NCBI RefSeq assembly: GCF_003992665.1
Contig: NZ_RZMX01000046.1
Location: 1 to 64,000 of the forward strand
Origin: Pelagibacterium montanilacus
GTDB taxonomy: Bacteria; Pseudomonadota; Alphaproteobacteria; Rhizobiales; Devosiaceae
DNA length: 64,000 nt
Direction: 5' to 3'
Below the pieces are notes generated by a model. That model made no database searches. It saw only the letters and a list, made by a program, of their open reading frames with translations, and was not told the DNA's origin. Positions 15,986 through 25,522 of the stretch are shown piece by piece. Both the position numbers and the translations under genes were made by a program. Position 1 is the first letter of the stretch. Every line of letters begins with the position of its first letter.

Positions 15986-17210
15986 CGGCCAGGCCCTCCC
16001 CGATATTGGGCGATTCCGCGCCGTGCGCGCGGACCGTTTCGATCGCATCCACGTTCTCGATGCGCGCGCCCTCGGCCAGCAGCTTCCAGTAGCCGAGCCC
16101 GATGACGATCTCCCAGAGCGTGGCGTAGAGGGTGACGACGGTCAGGTAGCCCAGCACGATGGCGAGCACCGCACCAATGCCGCGTCCGAAGGTTGAGATG
16201 GCCTGGAGCGCCCCGGCAAAGGCCCCCTGCTCTGCCACCGTGACCACAAGGCCCAGCACGAGAAACAACACCGTGGTAAGGACGATCGCGAACAGCCCAT
16301 AGCAAAGATATTGCGCCACCAGCCATCGCGCGGGCATGCGGACCGCCAGCCGGGCCTCCCCCAGCGAAATCGAGGACAGCATCGCCGACCGCTCGCGCGA
16401 GATGTAGAGCGGCACGGAAAGGCACAGCACGAGGAGGCTGACCGCCAGCCAGGTCCCGCCCGTCATGGAGGGAACGGGGGTTCCGTCGGCGGTTGTGCTC
16501 CAGGGGTTGGCGACCGATTGGTAGAGGACAATGCAAGCCAGGACGAGGTTGATCGCATAGAGCCCGTAAAAGACCTTCGCCAGCGCCCCGGCCTTACCGG
16601 CGAAAACCATCCGACGGTCCCCGAACCAGGTGTTGGAGAACCTGTAGCGATAAAGGCTCGTGACCATGGCCGGATAGGCCAGCCCGAGCGTGATGATGAC
16701 CACCGGAATCCAGAAGAAGCGCTTTAGCGCGTAGATCCAGGCGCTGCCCGACTGGCCGAACCGGATGCCCCGCCAGAGCGTGCGGGTGAGCCGGAAGCGG
16801 CGGCCGCGAAAGGCGGCATAGCCCGAAAGAAAAAAGAAGCCGCCAAACATCGCCAGATAGGCAAGAGCCGCATATTCGGGCGCTGCGGTGCTCACGTAAA
16901 AGACGGTGCCATAGACCGGGATGAAGACGACCACCGCCAGTAGAAATCCGACGAGAAGCTGCACCGAGCTGCCCGTGTATTCCAGCGGCTGGTCGTCCAC
17001 CATGGTGTTGGACCAGTAGAACCGGCGGCGCTGGGTCACCAGCCAGAACCGGTAGATCCCGAAGGTGGCGAGGGTAAGAACATAGCCCCTGAGCAAGATC
17101 CCAAGGAGCGCAAGCCTGCGCCCCAGGAAGGAAACCTCACCGGTTCGCGCCTCGATGGGCACATCGGCAGGCGGAGGGGACCCCCATGGGCCGGGCACCA
17201 GTTCGCCCAT
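15960..17210 (-). CDS. DUF898 (YjgN-like) inner-membrane protein
   Basis: The product has 416 residues and is strongly hydrophobic, with about eight to ten transmembrane segments. The DUF898 repeat pattern appears twice (LRGYVLTLATFGIYRFW with RRRFYWSNTMV; IRFGQSGSAWIYALKRFFW with RYRFSNTWFGDRRM). Its molecular function is unknown in the family. It leads an operon with an M48 protease and a DUF1499 protein and starts six bases after the pdxH stop, so it may also be read from the pdxH promoter. Confidence 0.85.
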   Translation of the reverse strand: MGELVPGPWGSPPPADVPIEARTGEVSFLGRRLALLGILLRGYVLTLATFGIYRFWLVTQRRRFYWSNTMVDDQPLEYTGSSVQLLVGFLLAVVVFIPVYGTVFYVSTAAPEYAALAYLAMFGGFFFLSGYAAFRGRRFRLTRTLWRGIRFGQSGSAWIYALKRFFWIPVVIITLGLAYPAMVTSLYRYRFSNTWFGDRRMVFAGKAGALAKVFYGLYAINLVLACIVLYQSVANPWSTTADGTPVPSMTGGTWLAVSLLVLCLSVPLYISRERSAMLSSISLGEARLAVRMPARWLVAQYLCYGLFAIVLTTVLFLVLGLVVTVAEQGAFAGALQAISTFGRGIGAVLAIVLGYLTVVTLYATLWEIVIGLGYWKLLAEGARIENVDAIETVRAHGAESPNIGEGLADALNVGSY

Positions 17211-17216
17211 GGCCGA

Positions 17217-17855
17217 TCAGGGATAGAGCCGGGCGCAGGACCAGGCGGCGGCCTCGCCATCGCGGGAGTATCGGAACCGGTCATGCAGGCGGAACGCGCC
17301 ATCCTTCCAGAACTCGTAGGCCGAGGGGCGGATGCGGAAGCCCGACCAGTTCTCAGGCCGAGGCACCTCCGAATCGCCGTACTGCGCGCGAAGCTCCTCC
17401 ACCCGTGCCTCGAGAACGCCACGCGATTGCAGGGGCTGCGACTGCTGAGAGGCGTGGGCCCCGAGGCGCGACTGCAACGGACGCGTGGCGAAATAGGCAT
17501 CGGCCTCTGCGGCAGAAACCGGCTCGACCGACCCCCTGATCCGCACCTGCCGGCGCAGCGACTTCCAGTGAAACAGCAATGCAGCCCGGGGCGCGGCGCG
17601 CAATTGGCTGGCCTTGGCGCTGTCGAGATTGGTAAAAAAGACGAAACCCCTCTCGTCGCGGGCGTTGAGCAGGACCATGCGCAAATCGGGCATGCCGTCA
17701 GCGTCGACGGTTGCGAGGGCCATGGCCGTGGGGTCGTTAACCTCCGAGGTGCGCGCCAGAGCCAGCCATTCCTCGAACAGAGCGAAGGGGTCGACACCGG
17801 TGTCTGATGGCTCATCGAACAGCGCTCTGGTCAGCCGTTCGGTATCGTGGTTCAT
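17217..17855 (-). CDS. pdxH: Pyridoxamine 5'-phosphate oxidase
   Basis: This FMN enzyme converts pyridoxine or pyridoxamine 5'-phosphate to pyridoxal 5'-phosphate, the last step of vitamin B6 synthesis and salvage. The 212 residues include ATVDADGMPDLRMVLLNA, GFVFFTNLDSAKASQL, FHWKSLRRQVRIRG (FMN and PLP contacts) and FRIRPSAYEFWKD near the end. The start at ATG 17855 (MNHDTERLTRALF) matches the usual family length; the frame extends upstream to 17930 without a matching domain. It is divergent from the J-protein gene with a 161-base gap. Confidence 0.93.
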   Translation of the reverse strand: MNHDTERLTRALFDEPSDTGVDPFALFEEWLALARTSEVNDPTAMALATVDADGMPDLRMVLLNARDERGFVFFTNLDSAKASQLRAAPRAALLFHWKSLRRQVRIRGSVEPVSAAEADAYFATRPLQSRLGAHASQQSQPLQSRGVLEARVEELRAQYGDSEVPRPENWSGFRIRPSAYEFWKDGAFRLHDRFRYSRDGEAAAWSCARLYP

Positions 17856-18016
17856 CGGTTGACCCTTCGCTCGAGCTTTGGCGCTTCTGGACATTGCTCC
17901 ACCTGCTCGCCATATAGGACGCGAAACCAAGGCCGCGCAACCGCGGCTTTCTCCTCAATTCATGTCCGCCGGTGCGGTGTTGCGCCGGCGGCCAAAAAAC
18001 GGTGCTAAGCGAAGCA

Positions 18017-18982
18017 ATGCGCGATCCTTACACAGTTCTCGGCGTCTCCCGGACGGCCAGCGAAAAGGAGATAAAGTCCGCCTATCGCAGGCTGGCCAAG
18101 GCCCATCACCCCGATCAGAATCCCGATGACAAATCGTCTCACGAGAAATTCGCCGAGGCGACCGCTGCCTATGACCTGCTGTCCGACACCCAGAAGCGTG
18201 GCCAGTTCGATCGCGGGGAAATCGACGCTGACGGCAACCCCCGGTTCGCCGGCTTTGACCCCGGGATGCGCGGGGCACGGGGCGGCGCAGGCGCGGCCGG
18301 AGCCGGCGGCTTCAGCGCCGAGGATATTCTCAAGGAATTCATGAGCGGATTCGGGGGCGCGCGGCGTGGTGGCGCGGGCCCGGGCGCGGCAGGCAATCCC
18401 TTTGCCGGCGCTGCGGGCGGCGCGGGCTACGACCCGTTCGCAGCCGGAGCGGGCGGCGGCGCGGGCGCGGCCAAGGGCCAGGATATCGTCGTCAACGTGC
18501 TGGTGACGCTCGAGGACGCCCACAAGGGCGCTTCGGTGCCGGTGATCCTGCCCACGGGCAAACAGATGTCGGTCAAGCTCCCCACCCCGCTCGAGGAAGG
18601 CCAGCAGATCCGGCTGCGCGGCCAGGGCAAGCCCTCGCCCATGGGCGGGCCTGCCGGCGATGCCCTGGCGACGGTGAAATTCGCGCGCCACAAGACCTTC
18701 CGCAAGGATGGGCACGACCTTCGGGTCGACGTGCCGATCACGCTCTATGAGGCGGTGCTGGGCGCCAAGGTCCGCGTGCCGACGCTTTCGGGCCCGGTGG
18801 AGCTGAACCTGCCCCCCGGCCCGGATACATCCAAGGCGCTGCGGCTCAAAGGCAAGGGCCTGTTCGGCACCGGTGATCTCTACGTGAACCTGAGGGTGGT
18901 TCTGCCCAAGGGTGGCGATCCGGATCTCGAGAGCCTGATGCGGTTCTGGCGCGACCAGAAACCCTATTCGGTCCGCGACTGA
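18017..18982 (+). CDS. J-domain co-chaperone (CbpA/DnaJ-like, no zinc finger)
   Basis: The product has 321 residues. A J domain at 1-70 carries the HPD motif (KAHHPDQNP) that stimulates DnaK. A long Gly/Ala-rich linker (about 80-165) follows, then the DnaJ C-terminal substrate-binding domains (DIVVNVLVTLEDAHKGASVP; LRVDVPITLYEAVLGAKVRVP; LKGKGLFGTGDLYVNLRVVLP). The four CxxCxGxG zinc repeats of DnaJ are absent, so it is of the CbpA type. The start at 18017 is chosen because the J domain begins there. It converges on the Sua5 gene. Confidence 0.88.
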   Translation: MRDPYTVLGVSRTASEKEIKSAYRRLAKAHHPDQNPDDKSSHEKFAEATAAYDLLSDTQKRGQFDRGEIDADGNPRFAGFDPGMRGARGGAGAAGAGGFSAEDILKEFMSGFGGARRGGAGPGAAGNPFAGAAGGAGYDPFAAGAGGGAGAAKGQDIVVNVLVTLEDAHKGASVPVILPTGKQMSVKLPTPLEEGQQIRLRGQGKPSPMGGPAGDALATVKFARHKTFRKDGHDLRVDVPITLYEAVLGAKVRVPTLSGPVELNLPPGPDTSKALRLKGKGLFGTGDLYVNLRVVLPKGGDPDLESLMRFWRDQKPYSVRD

Positions 18983-18987
18983 ACTGC

Positions 18988-19941
18988 CTAATCGCGCGGG
19001 GCTGCGGCGCGTTCGAGACGGTCGTTGATGGCTTCACCCAGCCCCTCCCGGGGGATGGGCGCAACGGCGATGCGGGCGCAGCCGGTCTCGTCGAGCCGAG
19101 CGAGGAACCCGAAGAGATTGCGGGCGGCTTCGCGCAGATCGCCATGGGGCGAAAGATCGAGCGCCTCGCCCTCGATCCCCTCGGGCAATCGGCCAAACCC
19201 CAGATAAGCCTCACCGGGCTCAGGCGCTGCGGCGGCGAGCCGCAGCTTGGCGCCGGGCGCGTAATGGCTTTTGAGCATTCCCGGCGCCGATATGGCGGCG
19301 TCATGGGAGGCCACTGCAACGGCAACGCCCATCGCGGCCTCGATCTCCTCGCGCGGCAGGGCGCCGGCCCGCAGCTGGGTGATCCCGTCGGGGCCTACTG
19401 TGACGATGGTTGATTCCACACCCGCCTCGCACGGCCCACCATCGAGCACCGGCACACGGCCCTCGAAGGCGGCGCGCACATGCTCGGCCGAAGTGGGGGA
19501 CAGCCGGCCAGAGGGGTTGGCGGAAGGGGCAGCGAGCGGGCGGCCGACCGAGGCGATCAGATCGCGGGCCAGCGGACGTGCTGGTACCCGCAGAGCGACA
19601 GTCTTGAGCCCGGCTGTCGCGATGTCAGAAAGGCCAGAGGCCTCCACAAGCGGCACGACGAGGGTCAACGGGCCCGGCCAGAACCGCTCGGCAAGCTCGA
19701 GTGCCAGCCCCTCGATCCGGCCGAACCGGCGGGCCATGTCGAGATCGGCGCAATGGGCGATGAGCGGATTGAAGCGCGGTCGACCCTTGGCCGCAAAGAT
19801 CTCGAGCACCGCATCGGGGTCGGTGGCGTCCCCGCCCAGGCCATAAACGGTTTCGGTGGGAAACGCACAAATGCGACCGGCCCGCAGCAGCGCCGCGGCC
19901 TCCTCGATCGATGCTGGGTCGGCAACGGGCTGGTAGGACAT
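18988..19941 (-). CDS. L-threonylcarbamoyladenylate synthase (Sua5 type)
   Basis: This enzyme makes threonylcarbamoyl-AMP from Thr, bicarbonate and ATP for the t6A37 modification of ANN-decoding tRNAs. The 317 residues have the YrdC domain (ICAFPTETVYGLGGDATD, KGRPRFNPLIAH, RFWPGPLTLVVP, APSANPSGRLSPTSAEHV) followed by the Sua5-specific C-terminal domain (PGMLKSHYAPGAKL and onward), so it is the long Sua5 form rather than TsaC. ATG 19941 begins MSYQPVADP. It is divergent from the HDAC-like gene, with 59 bases between. Confidence 0.92.
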   Translation of the reverse strand: MSYQPVADPASIEEAAALLRAGRICAFPTETVYGLGGDATDPDAVLEIFAAKGRPRFNPLIAHCADLDMARRFGRIEGLALELAERFWPGPLTLVVPLVEASGLSDIATAGLKTVALRVPARPLARDLIASVGRPLAAPSANPSGRLSPTSAEHVRAAFEGRVPVLDGGPCEAGVESTIVTVGPDGITQLRAGALPREEIEAAMGVAVAVASHDAAISAPGMLKSHYAPGAKLRLAAAAPEPGEAYLGFGRLPEGIEGEALDLSPHGDLREAARNLFGFLARLDETGCARIAVAPIPREGLGEAINDRLERAAAPRD

Positions 19942-20000
19942 TTCGTCTGTTTGACAAGGTCGGTATGGCGCGTCAAGAAGTGCCACACACAGGAACGATC

Positions 20001-20966
20001 ATGACAACGCTTCTGCTCAGCCAAACCAATGCCGAAAAGCACCGCACGCCGGACGGCCATCCCGAGCGCCACCAGCGCATCGCGGCTGTCCAGGAGGCGC
20101 TTTCGGGCATAGCGTTCGAGGGCCTGAGACGCGAAGTGGCTCCCTCGGGCGATTTGTCGCTCGCCGAGCTCGTCCATCACGGGGACGTTCTGGACACCAT
20201 CCGCATGGCGCGACCCGCCGAGGGAATCGGGCAGATCGACGGGGACACGTTCATTTCCTCGATGAGCCTCGAGGCCGCCGGCACGGCGCTGGGCGGGGGT
20301 TTGCGCGCGCTCGAGGCGGTGGTGCTGGGCGAAGCGAACAATGCATTCGTCGCGGCCCGCCCGCCCGGGCACCACGCGGAACGCAGACGCTCAATGGGGT
20401 TCTGCCTCGTCAACACCATCGCCATCATGGCGCGGCAGGCCCAGCGGCTGCACGGGGCCGAGCGCGTTGCGATCGTGGATTTCGACGTCCATCACGGCAA
20501 TGGCACCCAGGATATCTTTGCCCACGATCCCACGGTCTTTTATGCTTCGTCCCACCAGGCGCCGCTGTTTCCCGGCACGGGCCGGCGCGAGGATACAGGC
20601 GCGGGCAATATCGTCAATGTGCCCCTGCGCGCGGGCTCGGGCGGGGCGGACATGCGGGACGCCTATCTCGAGATCATCCTGCCCGCGCTCGTTGATTTCA
20701 GCCCCGACCTCATCCTCGTTTCCGCCGGCTTCGACGCGGAGCGCCGCGACCCGCTGGCGCAGCTCGAATGGGAGCCGGGGGACTTCGGATGGCTCACGGG
20801 AAAGTTGATGGACATCGCCGACCGGCGCTGCTCAAACCGCATCGTCTCGATGCTCGAAGGCGGCTATGACCTGGATGGACTTGCGGAGGGCGCATCGGCC
20901 CATGTGAGGACCCTTCTGACGGGCCAGGCCGAGTGGCGCCCAGCCGACCAGCACGGAGAACAGTGA
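20001..20966 (+). CDS. Histone deacetylase-superfamily amidohydrolase
   Basis: The product has 321 residues of the class II HDAC/acetoin-utilisation fold. The catalytic signatures are [19 protein letters not shown] with the paired His, [18 protein letters not shown] with the zinc Asp and His, and [13 protein letters not shown]. Bacterial members deacetylate polyamines or acetyl-lysine; the substrate here is unknown. It overlaps xseB by one base (TGATG), so it starts an operon with xseB, a SCO protein and TlyA. Confidence 0.88.
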   Translation: MTTLLLSQTNAEKHRTPDGHPERHQRIAAVQEALSGIAFEGLRREVAPSGDLSLAELVHHGDVLDTIRMARPAEGIGQIDGDTFISSMSLEAAGTALGGGLRALEAVVLGEANNAFVAARPPGHHAERRRSMGFCLVNTIAIMARQAQRLHGAERVAIVDFDVHHGNGTQDIFAHDPTVFYASSHQAPLFPGTGRREDTGAGNIVNVPLRAGSGGADMRDAYLEIILPALVDFSPDLILVSAGFDAERRDPLAQLEWEPGDFGWLTGKLMDIADRRCSNRIVSMLEGGYDLDGLAEGASAHVRTLLTGQAEWRPADQHGEQ

Positions 20967-21202
20967 TGACAGACGTCAAGAAGATGAGCTTTGAGGCGGC
21001 GCTCGCCGAGCTCGAGACCATCGTCGCCCAACTCGAGGGGGGCAAAGCGCCCCTGCAGGAATCGATCTCGATCTACGAGCGCGGCGAGGCGCTCAAGCGC
21101 CATTGCGAGACCCTGCTCAAGCAGGCCGAGGCGCGGATCGAGAAAATCACGCTGGCAGCGGACGGCACGCCCTCGGGCACCGAACCGCTCGACGCACAGT
21201 AA
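20966..21202 (+). CDS. xseB: Exodeoxyribonuclease VII small subunit
   Basis: The product has 78 residues, typical for Xse[21 protein letters not shown], then [20 protein letters not shown] and AEARIEKI. Several copies bind each XseA to form exonuclease VII, which degrades single-stranded DNA. xseA is not in the window. The start overlaps the preceding stop. Confidence 0.93.
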   Translation: MTDVKKMSFEAALAELETIVAQLEGGKAPLQESISIYERGEALKRHCETLLKQAEARIEKITLAADGTPSGTEPLDAQ

Positions 21203-21215
21203 CGGAGCACAAAAG

Positions 21216-21803
21216 GTGCTGGGAAAAGTTCGTATCGCGCTCTGGGGTCTCGTGGCACTGGCCGCGATCTCGGCGACGGCCATCTATTTCACGCGGCCCT
21301 TCCAGCCGTCCGGCGCCATGTTCGGCGGCCCGTTCGAGATGGTTTCGACCGCCAGCGGCGAGACATTCACCCAGGACGATCTGGTAGGCACCCCGACCCT
21401 GATGTTCTTTGGCTATACGTATTGTCCCGATGTGTGCCCCATGACGCTGGCCGAGGCGACGGCCTGGAAGCAGGAGCTGGGGCTGAGCGACGAGGAGCTC
21501 AACATCATCTTCGTGACCGTCGATCCCGAGCGCGACACGGTCGATCAGGTCGAACTCTATCTCTCGAACTTCGGAGACGACGTTTTCGGGCTGGTGGGCA
21601 ACGCCGCCCAGACCGACCAGATCAAGCGTTCCTACGGTGTGTTCTCCGAAAAGGTCGAGGCCGAGGGTTCGACCGATTACCTCGTCAATCATACCTCCAC
21701 GCTCTACATGCTCGACGAGGACGGCCAGTTCTTCGGCACCATCGCCTTCCAGGAGAACAGCGACACCGCCCTCGACAAGATCCGCCGCCTCACCGGCGCA
21801 TGA
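21216..21803 (+). CDS. SCO1/SenC family copper chaperone
   Basis: The product has 195 residues. An N-terminal membrane anchor (IALWGLVALAAISATAIYF) is followed by a thioredoxin-like domain with the copper motif CPDVCP (in FFGYTYCPDVCPMTLAEA) and the third ligand His in VNHTSTLYML. SCO proteins deliver copper to cytochrome c oxidase CuA or act as thiol reductases. The start is GTG 21216 with GGAG eight bases upstream; the frame is open further upstream but without a ribosome binding site. The stop overlaps tlyA (ATGA). Confidence 0.9.
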   Translation: MLGKVRIALWGLVALAAISATAIYFTRPFQPSGAMFGGPFEMVSTASGETFTQDDLVGTPTLMFFGYTYCPDVCPMTLAEATAWKQELGLSDEELNIIFVTVDPERDTVDQVELYLSNFGDDVFGLVGNAAQTDQIKRSYGVFSEKVEAEGSTDYLVNHTSTLYMLDEDGQFFGTIAFQENSDTALDKIRRLTGA

Positions 21804-22549
21804 GCGCACGGGTCCGGCTCGACGTCGCGCTTCTCGAGCGTGGCCTCGTGCAGAGCCGGGCGCGGGCCCGCGATGCCATCCTGCGCGGCACTGTGCTGGT
21901 CAATGGACACACCGCGCACAAGGCCGGGCTGGCGATCACCGACACAGACATCATAACCGTTGCCGACCCTGCCGCGGATTACGTTGCGCGCTCGGCGCTC
22001 AAACTGATCGCCGGGCTGGAATTCTCGGGCTTTGATCCGGTGGGGCTAGTGTGCCTTGATCTGGGCGCGTCGACGGGCGGGTTCACCCAGGTTCTGGCCG
22101 AGCGGGGCGCGCGGAAAATCTATGCGGTCGATGTGGGGCACGGGCAGCTTCACCCCAGGGTTTCCGGGCTGCCCGAGGTGATTTCGCTCGAGGGGACCGA
22201 TGCGCGGGCGCTCGACCGGACGCTTGTTCCCGACCCCATCGAGCTCCTTGTCTGCGACGTCAGTTTCGTCTCGCTGGTCAAGATCATCGGCCCGGCGCTG
22301 GCGCTGTGTGCGCCCGATGCGCGGGCGGTTCTGCTGATCAAACCGCAGTTCGAAGTGGGCCGCGACCATATCGGGAAAGGGGGCCTCGTGGTCCCCGGCC
22401 CGCATGTGGAGGCCGCGATCAATGCGGTGATATCGCACCAAGAGGCGCTTGGATGGCGGTTGCAGGCGACGATCGCCTCTCCGATCGCCGGCGGAGACGG
22501 CAATCGGGAGACGATTGCGACGTTCATACGGGCAAATGTGGGGGGATAA
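21800..22549 (+). CDS. tlyA: TlyA family rRNA 2'-O-methyltransferase
   Basis: The product has 249 residues. An N-terminal S4 RNA-binding domain (RLDVALLERGLVQSRARARD) is followed by an FtsJ-like Rossmann methyltransferase (CLDLGASTGGFTQVLAERGA, YAVDVGHGQLHP, VCDVSFVSL, LLIKPQFEVGR). TlyA methylates the ribose of cytidines in 16S and/or 23S rRNA and is linked to capreomycin sensitivity. It overlaps the SCO gene by four bases. A hemolysin role claimed for old homologues is not supported here. Confidence 0.9.
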   Translation: MSARVRLDVALLERGLVQSRARARDAILRGTVLVNGHTAHKAGLAITDTDIITVADPAADYVARSALKLIAGLEFSGFDPVGLVCLDLGASTGGFTQVLAERGARKIYAVDVGHGQLHPRVSGLPEVISLEGTDARALDRTLVPDPIELLVCDVSFVSLVKIIGPALALCAPDARAVLLIKPQFEVGRDHIGKGGLVVPGPHVEAAINAVISHQEALGWRLQATIASPIAGGDGNRETIATFIRANVGG

Positions 22550-22569
22550 CCACAATTGCCCTCTTGGTG

Positions 22570-23649
22570 TCAGGCGTCCACGATGGTGATGCCGAATGCC
22601 TCGAGACCGACATAGCGACGCGAGCGCGACGCCATGGGGCGGATCGAGGTGATGCCGATATCGCGCAGGATCTGCGCGCCCAACCCGACCTCGCGCCATT
22701 CCGCTTCCCGGTCACGCGCCGAGCGATGGTCCTCGCCGGGCACGGCAGGGCCGGCCTCGCTCGCCACACCCGCCGTTCCCTCGCGCAGATAGACCAGCAC
22801 GCCGCCCGAACTCAGGCCTTGAATGGCGCTGTTGAGCTTGTCGGCGCCGGCAAAGACGTCGGCGATCACGTCCTCGCGGTGGAGCCGAACCGGCACGCCC
22901 CCGGTGCGATCGACGTCCCCGAAGACCAGCGCGATGTGCTGGACCTTGTCGAAGGGCGTCGAATAGGTGTGGGCGAGTGCACGGCCCGCGACGGTCTCGA
23001 TCTCGAAGGTCTCGACCCGCTCGACGAGCTTTTCGCGCCGCTGGCGGTAGGAGATGAGATCGGCGACCGAGACCAGCGCCAGATCGTGGGCGGCGGCGAA
23101 ATCGGCCACCTGCTGGCCACGTGTGACGGTGCCGTCATCGTTGACCAGTTCGCAGATGACCCCGACATCGGGCAGGCCCGAGAGCGTGCACAAATCGACC
23201 GCCGCTTCGGTGTGGCCCGAGCGCATGAGCACGCCGCCGCGCCGGGCGATGAGCGGGAAGATGTGGCCGGGGCGCGAGAAGTCCGACGCCCCCACATTGC
23301 CATTGGTGAGCGCGCGGACCGTGGCGGTGCGGTCCTCGGCGGAAATGCCGGTGGTGGTGCCGTGCTTGAAGTCGATCGAGACGGTGAAGGCGGTGGTGTG
23401 CGCCGAATCATTGTCGGCCACCATGGGATTGAGGTTGAGCTTGCGCGCCCGATCGGCGGTCAGCGGCGTGCACACGATGCCCGAGGTGTGGCGCACCATG
23501 AAGGCCATCTGCTCGGGGGTGATCAGGCTGGCGGCGGCGATCAGATCACCCTCCCCTTCCCGGTCATGATCGTCGATGACCACGACCATCTCGCCCTTGC
23601 GCATGGCCTCAAGCGCGCGCTCGACGCGGGTATCGACCTCAGAGTACAT
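22570..23649 (-). CDS. ribB: 3,4-dihydroxy-2-butanone-4-phosphate synthase with degenerate GTP cyclohydrolase II-like domain
   Basis: The N-terminal RibB domain (about 1-205) converts ribulose 5-phosphate to the four-carbon riboflavin precursor. Active-site blocks are present: [73 protein letters not shown]. The C-terminal domain (about 210-359) has the RibA fold pattern but contains no cysteine at all, so it lacks the zinc site of GTP cyclohydrolase II and is probably inactive. AAGGAG precedes ATG 23649, which overlaps the end of aroC by 11 bases. Confidence 0.88.
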   Translation of the reverse strand: MYSEVDTRVERALEAMRKGEMVVVIDDHDREGEGDLIAAASLITPEQMAFMVRHTSGIVCTPLTADRARKLNLNPMVADNDSAHTTAFTVSIDFKHGTTTGISAEDRTATVRALTNGNVGASDFSRPGHIFPLIARRGGVLMRSGHTEAAVDLCTLSGLPDVGVICELVNDDGTVTRGQQVADFAAAHDLALVSVADLISYRQRREKLVERVETFEIETVAGRALAHTYSTPFDKVQHIALVFGDVDRTGGVPVRLHREDVIADVFAGADKLNSAIQGLSSGGVLVYLREGTAGVASEAGPAVPGEDHRSARDREAEWREVGLGAQILRDIGITSIRPMASRSRRYVGLEAFGITIVDA

Positions 23650-24766
23650 CGTTTGCTCCTTGAAAGCCCATGCCACCCTCCCGGCCCGTCTGGCCGCGGT
23701 GACGCAGGAAATGATCGGCCAGCACCACCGCCATCATGGCCTCTCCGATGGGAACCGCGCGGATGCCCACGCAAGGGTCGTGCCGGCCCTTGGTGACGAT
23801 CTCGGTGTCGGTGTTGGTGGTGTCGACGGTCTGGCGCGGGGTGAGGATCGAGCTGGTGGGCTTGACCGCAAAGCGCGCCACGATGGGATCGCCGTTGGAA
23901 ATGCCGCCCAGAATGCCGCCGGCCTTGTTGGAGAGGAATTTGGGCAGCGGCCTGTCCGAGCGCATCTCGTCTGCATTGGCCTCGCCGGTCAGCGTGGCGC
24001 TTTCGAATCCGGCGCCGATCTCCACGGCCTTGACCGCGTTGATGCTCATCATGGCCGAGGCGATGTCCTGGTCGAGCTTGCCATAAAGCGGCGCGCCCCA
24101 GCCGACGGGCACGCCTTCGGCGACGACCTCGATGATGGCGCCCACCGAGGAGCCGGCCTTGCGGATGGTATCGAGATAGCCCGCCCAGTCCTCTGCCGCG
24201 CGCGGGTCGGCGCAAAAGAAGGGATTGCGGTCGACCTCGTCCCAGTCGAAATTGCCGTAATCGATCCTGTGCGGGCCGATCTGGACCAGAGAGGCGCGGA
24301 TGGTGACGCCGGGAATCACCAGCCGGGCGATGGCGCCGGCGGCGACCCGGGCCGCGGTTTCGCGCGCCGAAGAGCGCCCGCCGCCGCGATAATCGCGAAT
24401 GCCGTATTTCTGGAAATAGGTGTAGTCGGCGTGGCCGGGGCGGAATTTGTCCCGGATTTCGGAATAGTCCTTGGAACGCTGATCGGTGTTCTCGATCATC
24501 AGCGAAATGGGGGTGCCGGTGGTGCGCAGCCCATCGGTGCGCTCATCCTCGAAGACGCCCGAGAGGATTTTCACCTCATCGGCCTCGCGGCGCTGGGTGG
24601 TGTAGCGGGACTGGCCGGGTTTGCGGCGATCGAGATCGCGCTGAATGATTTCGGGGCTGATCGCGAGGCCCGCAGGGCAGCCGTCGACGACCACCCCGAG
24701 CGCGGGCCCGTGGCTTTCGCCCCAGGTCGTAAAGCGGAACATCTGTCCGAAGCTGTTGAAGGACAT
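23639..24766 (-). CDS. aroC: Chorismate synthase
   Basis: This enzyme converts EPSP to chorismate with reduced FMN, the last step of the shikimate pathway. The 375 residues carry the three family signatures: [19 protein letters not shown] at the N-terminus, the [19 protein letters not shown] block at about 130, and [17 protein letters not shown] near the end. It is upstream of ribB and overlaps it, so the two are co-expressed. Length is standard. Confidence 0.96.
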   Translation of the reverse strand: MSFNSFGQMFRFTTWGESHGPALGVVVDGCPAGLAISPEIIQRDLDRRKPGQSRYTTQRREADEVKILSGVFEDERTDGLRTTGTPISLMIENTDQRSKDYSEIRDKFRPGHADYTYFQKYGIRDYRGGGRSSARETAARVAAGAIARLVIPGVTIRASLVQIGPHRIDYGNFDWDEVDRNPFFCADPRAAEDWAGYLDTIRKAGSSVGAIIEVVAEGVPVGWGAPLYGKLDQDIASAMMSINAVKAVEIGAGFESATLTGEANADEMRSDRPLPKFLSNKAGGILGGISNGDPIVARFAVKPTSSILTPRQTVDTTNTDTEIVTKGRHDPCVGIRAVPIGEAMMAVVLADHFLRHRGQTGREGGMGFQGANDVL

Positions 24767-24800
24767 CGCGGACTCCAGCGTGAATGTGAGCGTCTTCTAG

Positions 24801-24827
24801 AGCAATTCCAACGTTCACGGAATGCCT
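24801..24827. repeat. Short hairpin repeat (GCAATTCC ... GGAATGC)
   Basis: An imperfect inverted repeat in the aroC upstream region resembles the GCAATTCC-type intergenic palindromes common in Rhizobiales. It is seen once in this window. Confidence 0.3.
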
Positions 24828-24864
24828 GTTCGGCCCCGCCTGCCCTCTGCCAAACCGCCTTCGA

Positions 24865-25497
24865 TCAGGCCCAGGTCTTTTCGGCGTGGTGAAGGGTCAT
24901 GGTGCCCGAGACGAAATGGGCGATCACCCCCTGGGGGGCTTCCCAGTTCAGCACTTCGGCCCTGTCGGCGCCCTCGACCAGGTGGCGGAGCACGCGCAGC
25001 ACCCCGCCATGGGCGACGATAATGGAATGATCGGTCAGCTCCTCGGCGAAATCGTGGAGGCGATCGGCGACGTCGGCGTAGTTCTCCCCGTTTTCGGGGC
25101 GGAAATGCCAATAACTCGAATCGCGCTCTCCGGGGGCCTGGGCGGCAGCGCGCTCGCGGGCGATCTCGGCGTGAAGCGCGCCCTCGAACTCACCGAAGGA
25201 GATCTCGATCAGCCGGGGATCGAACTGGACGGGAGGAAGCTCGATATCGAAGGCGGCGCGCATGCGCTCCATGGTCTCGCTCGCCCGGCTGAGGGGGGAG
25301 GCGTACCATTTGAAGGCGCGCGGGTCGGCTCCCGCTTCCTCGAGCAGGAAGCGCAGCAGCTCCCCGTTGGAATCGGCCTGGAGCCGCCCGGTCTCGTTGA
25401 GCGGGATATCGCGACTGCCCTGATAACGACGTTCGCGATTCCAGTCGGTCTGGCCGTGGCGCGCGAAATAGAAATCGGGCCAGCCTGGCTTGGTCAT
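24865..25497 (-). CDS. Histidine phosphatase family protein
   Basis: The product has 210 residues of the phosphoglycerate-mutase-like superfamily. The RHG motif is in FARHGQTDWNRERRYQG (phosphorylated His). Arg is in YASPLSRASETMERM, Glu in IEISFGEFEG, and the second catalytic His in IVAHGGVLRVLRHLV. The substrate is unknown; it could be a phosphoglycerate mutase, a sugar phosphatase or a cobalamin-type phosphatase. It lies 25 bases upstream of the fabI stop region on the same strand, after fabI. Confidence 0.88.
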   Translation of the reverse strand: MTKPGWPDFYFARHGQTDWNRERRYQGSRDIPLNETGRLQADSNGELLRFLLEEAGADPRAFKWYASPLSRASETMERMRAAFDIELPPVQFDPRLIEISFGEFEGALHAEIARERAAAQAPGERDSSYWHFRPENGENYADVADRLHDFAEELTDHSIIVAHGGVLRVLRHLVEGADRAEVLNWEAPQGVIAHFVSGTMTLHHAEKTWA

Positions 25498-25522
25498 GAT
25501 GCAATCCGGTGGTCGGGGGCGC

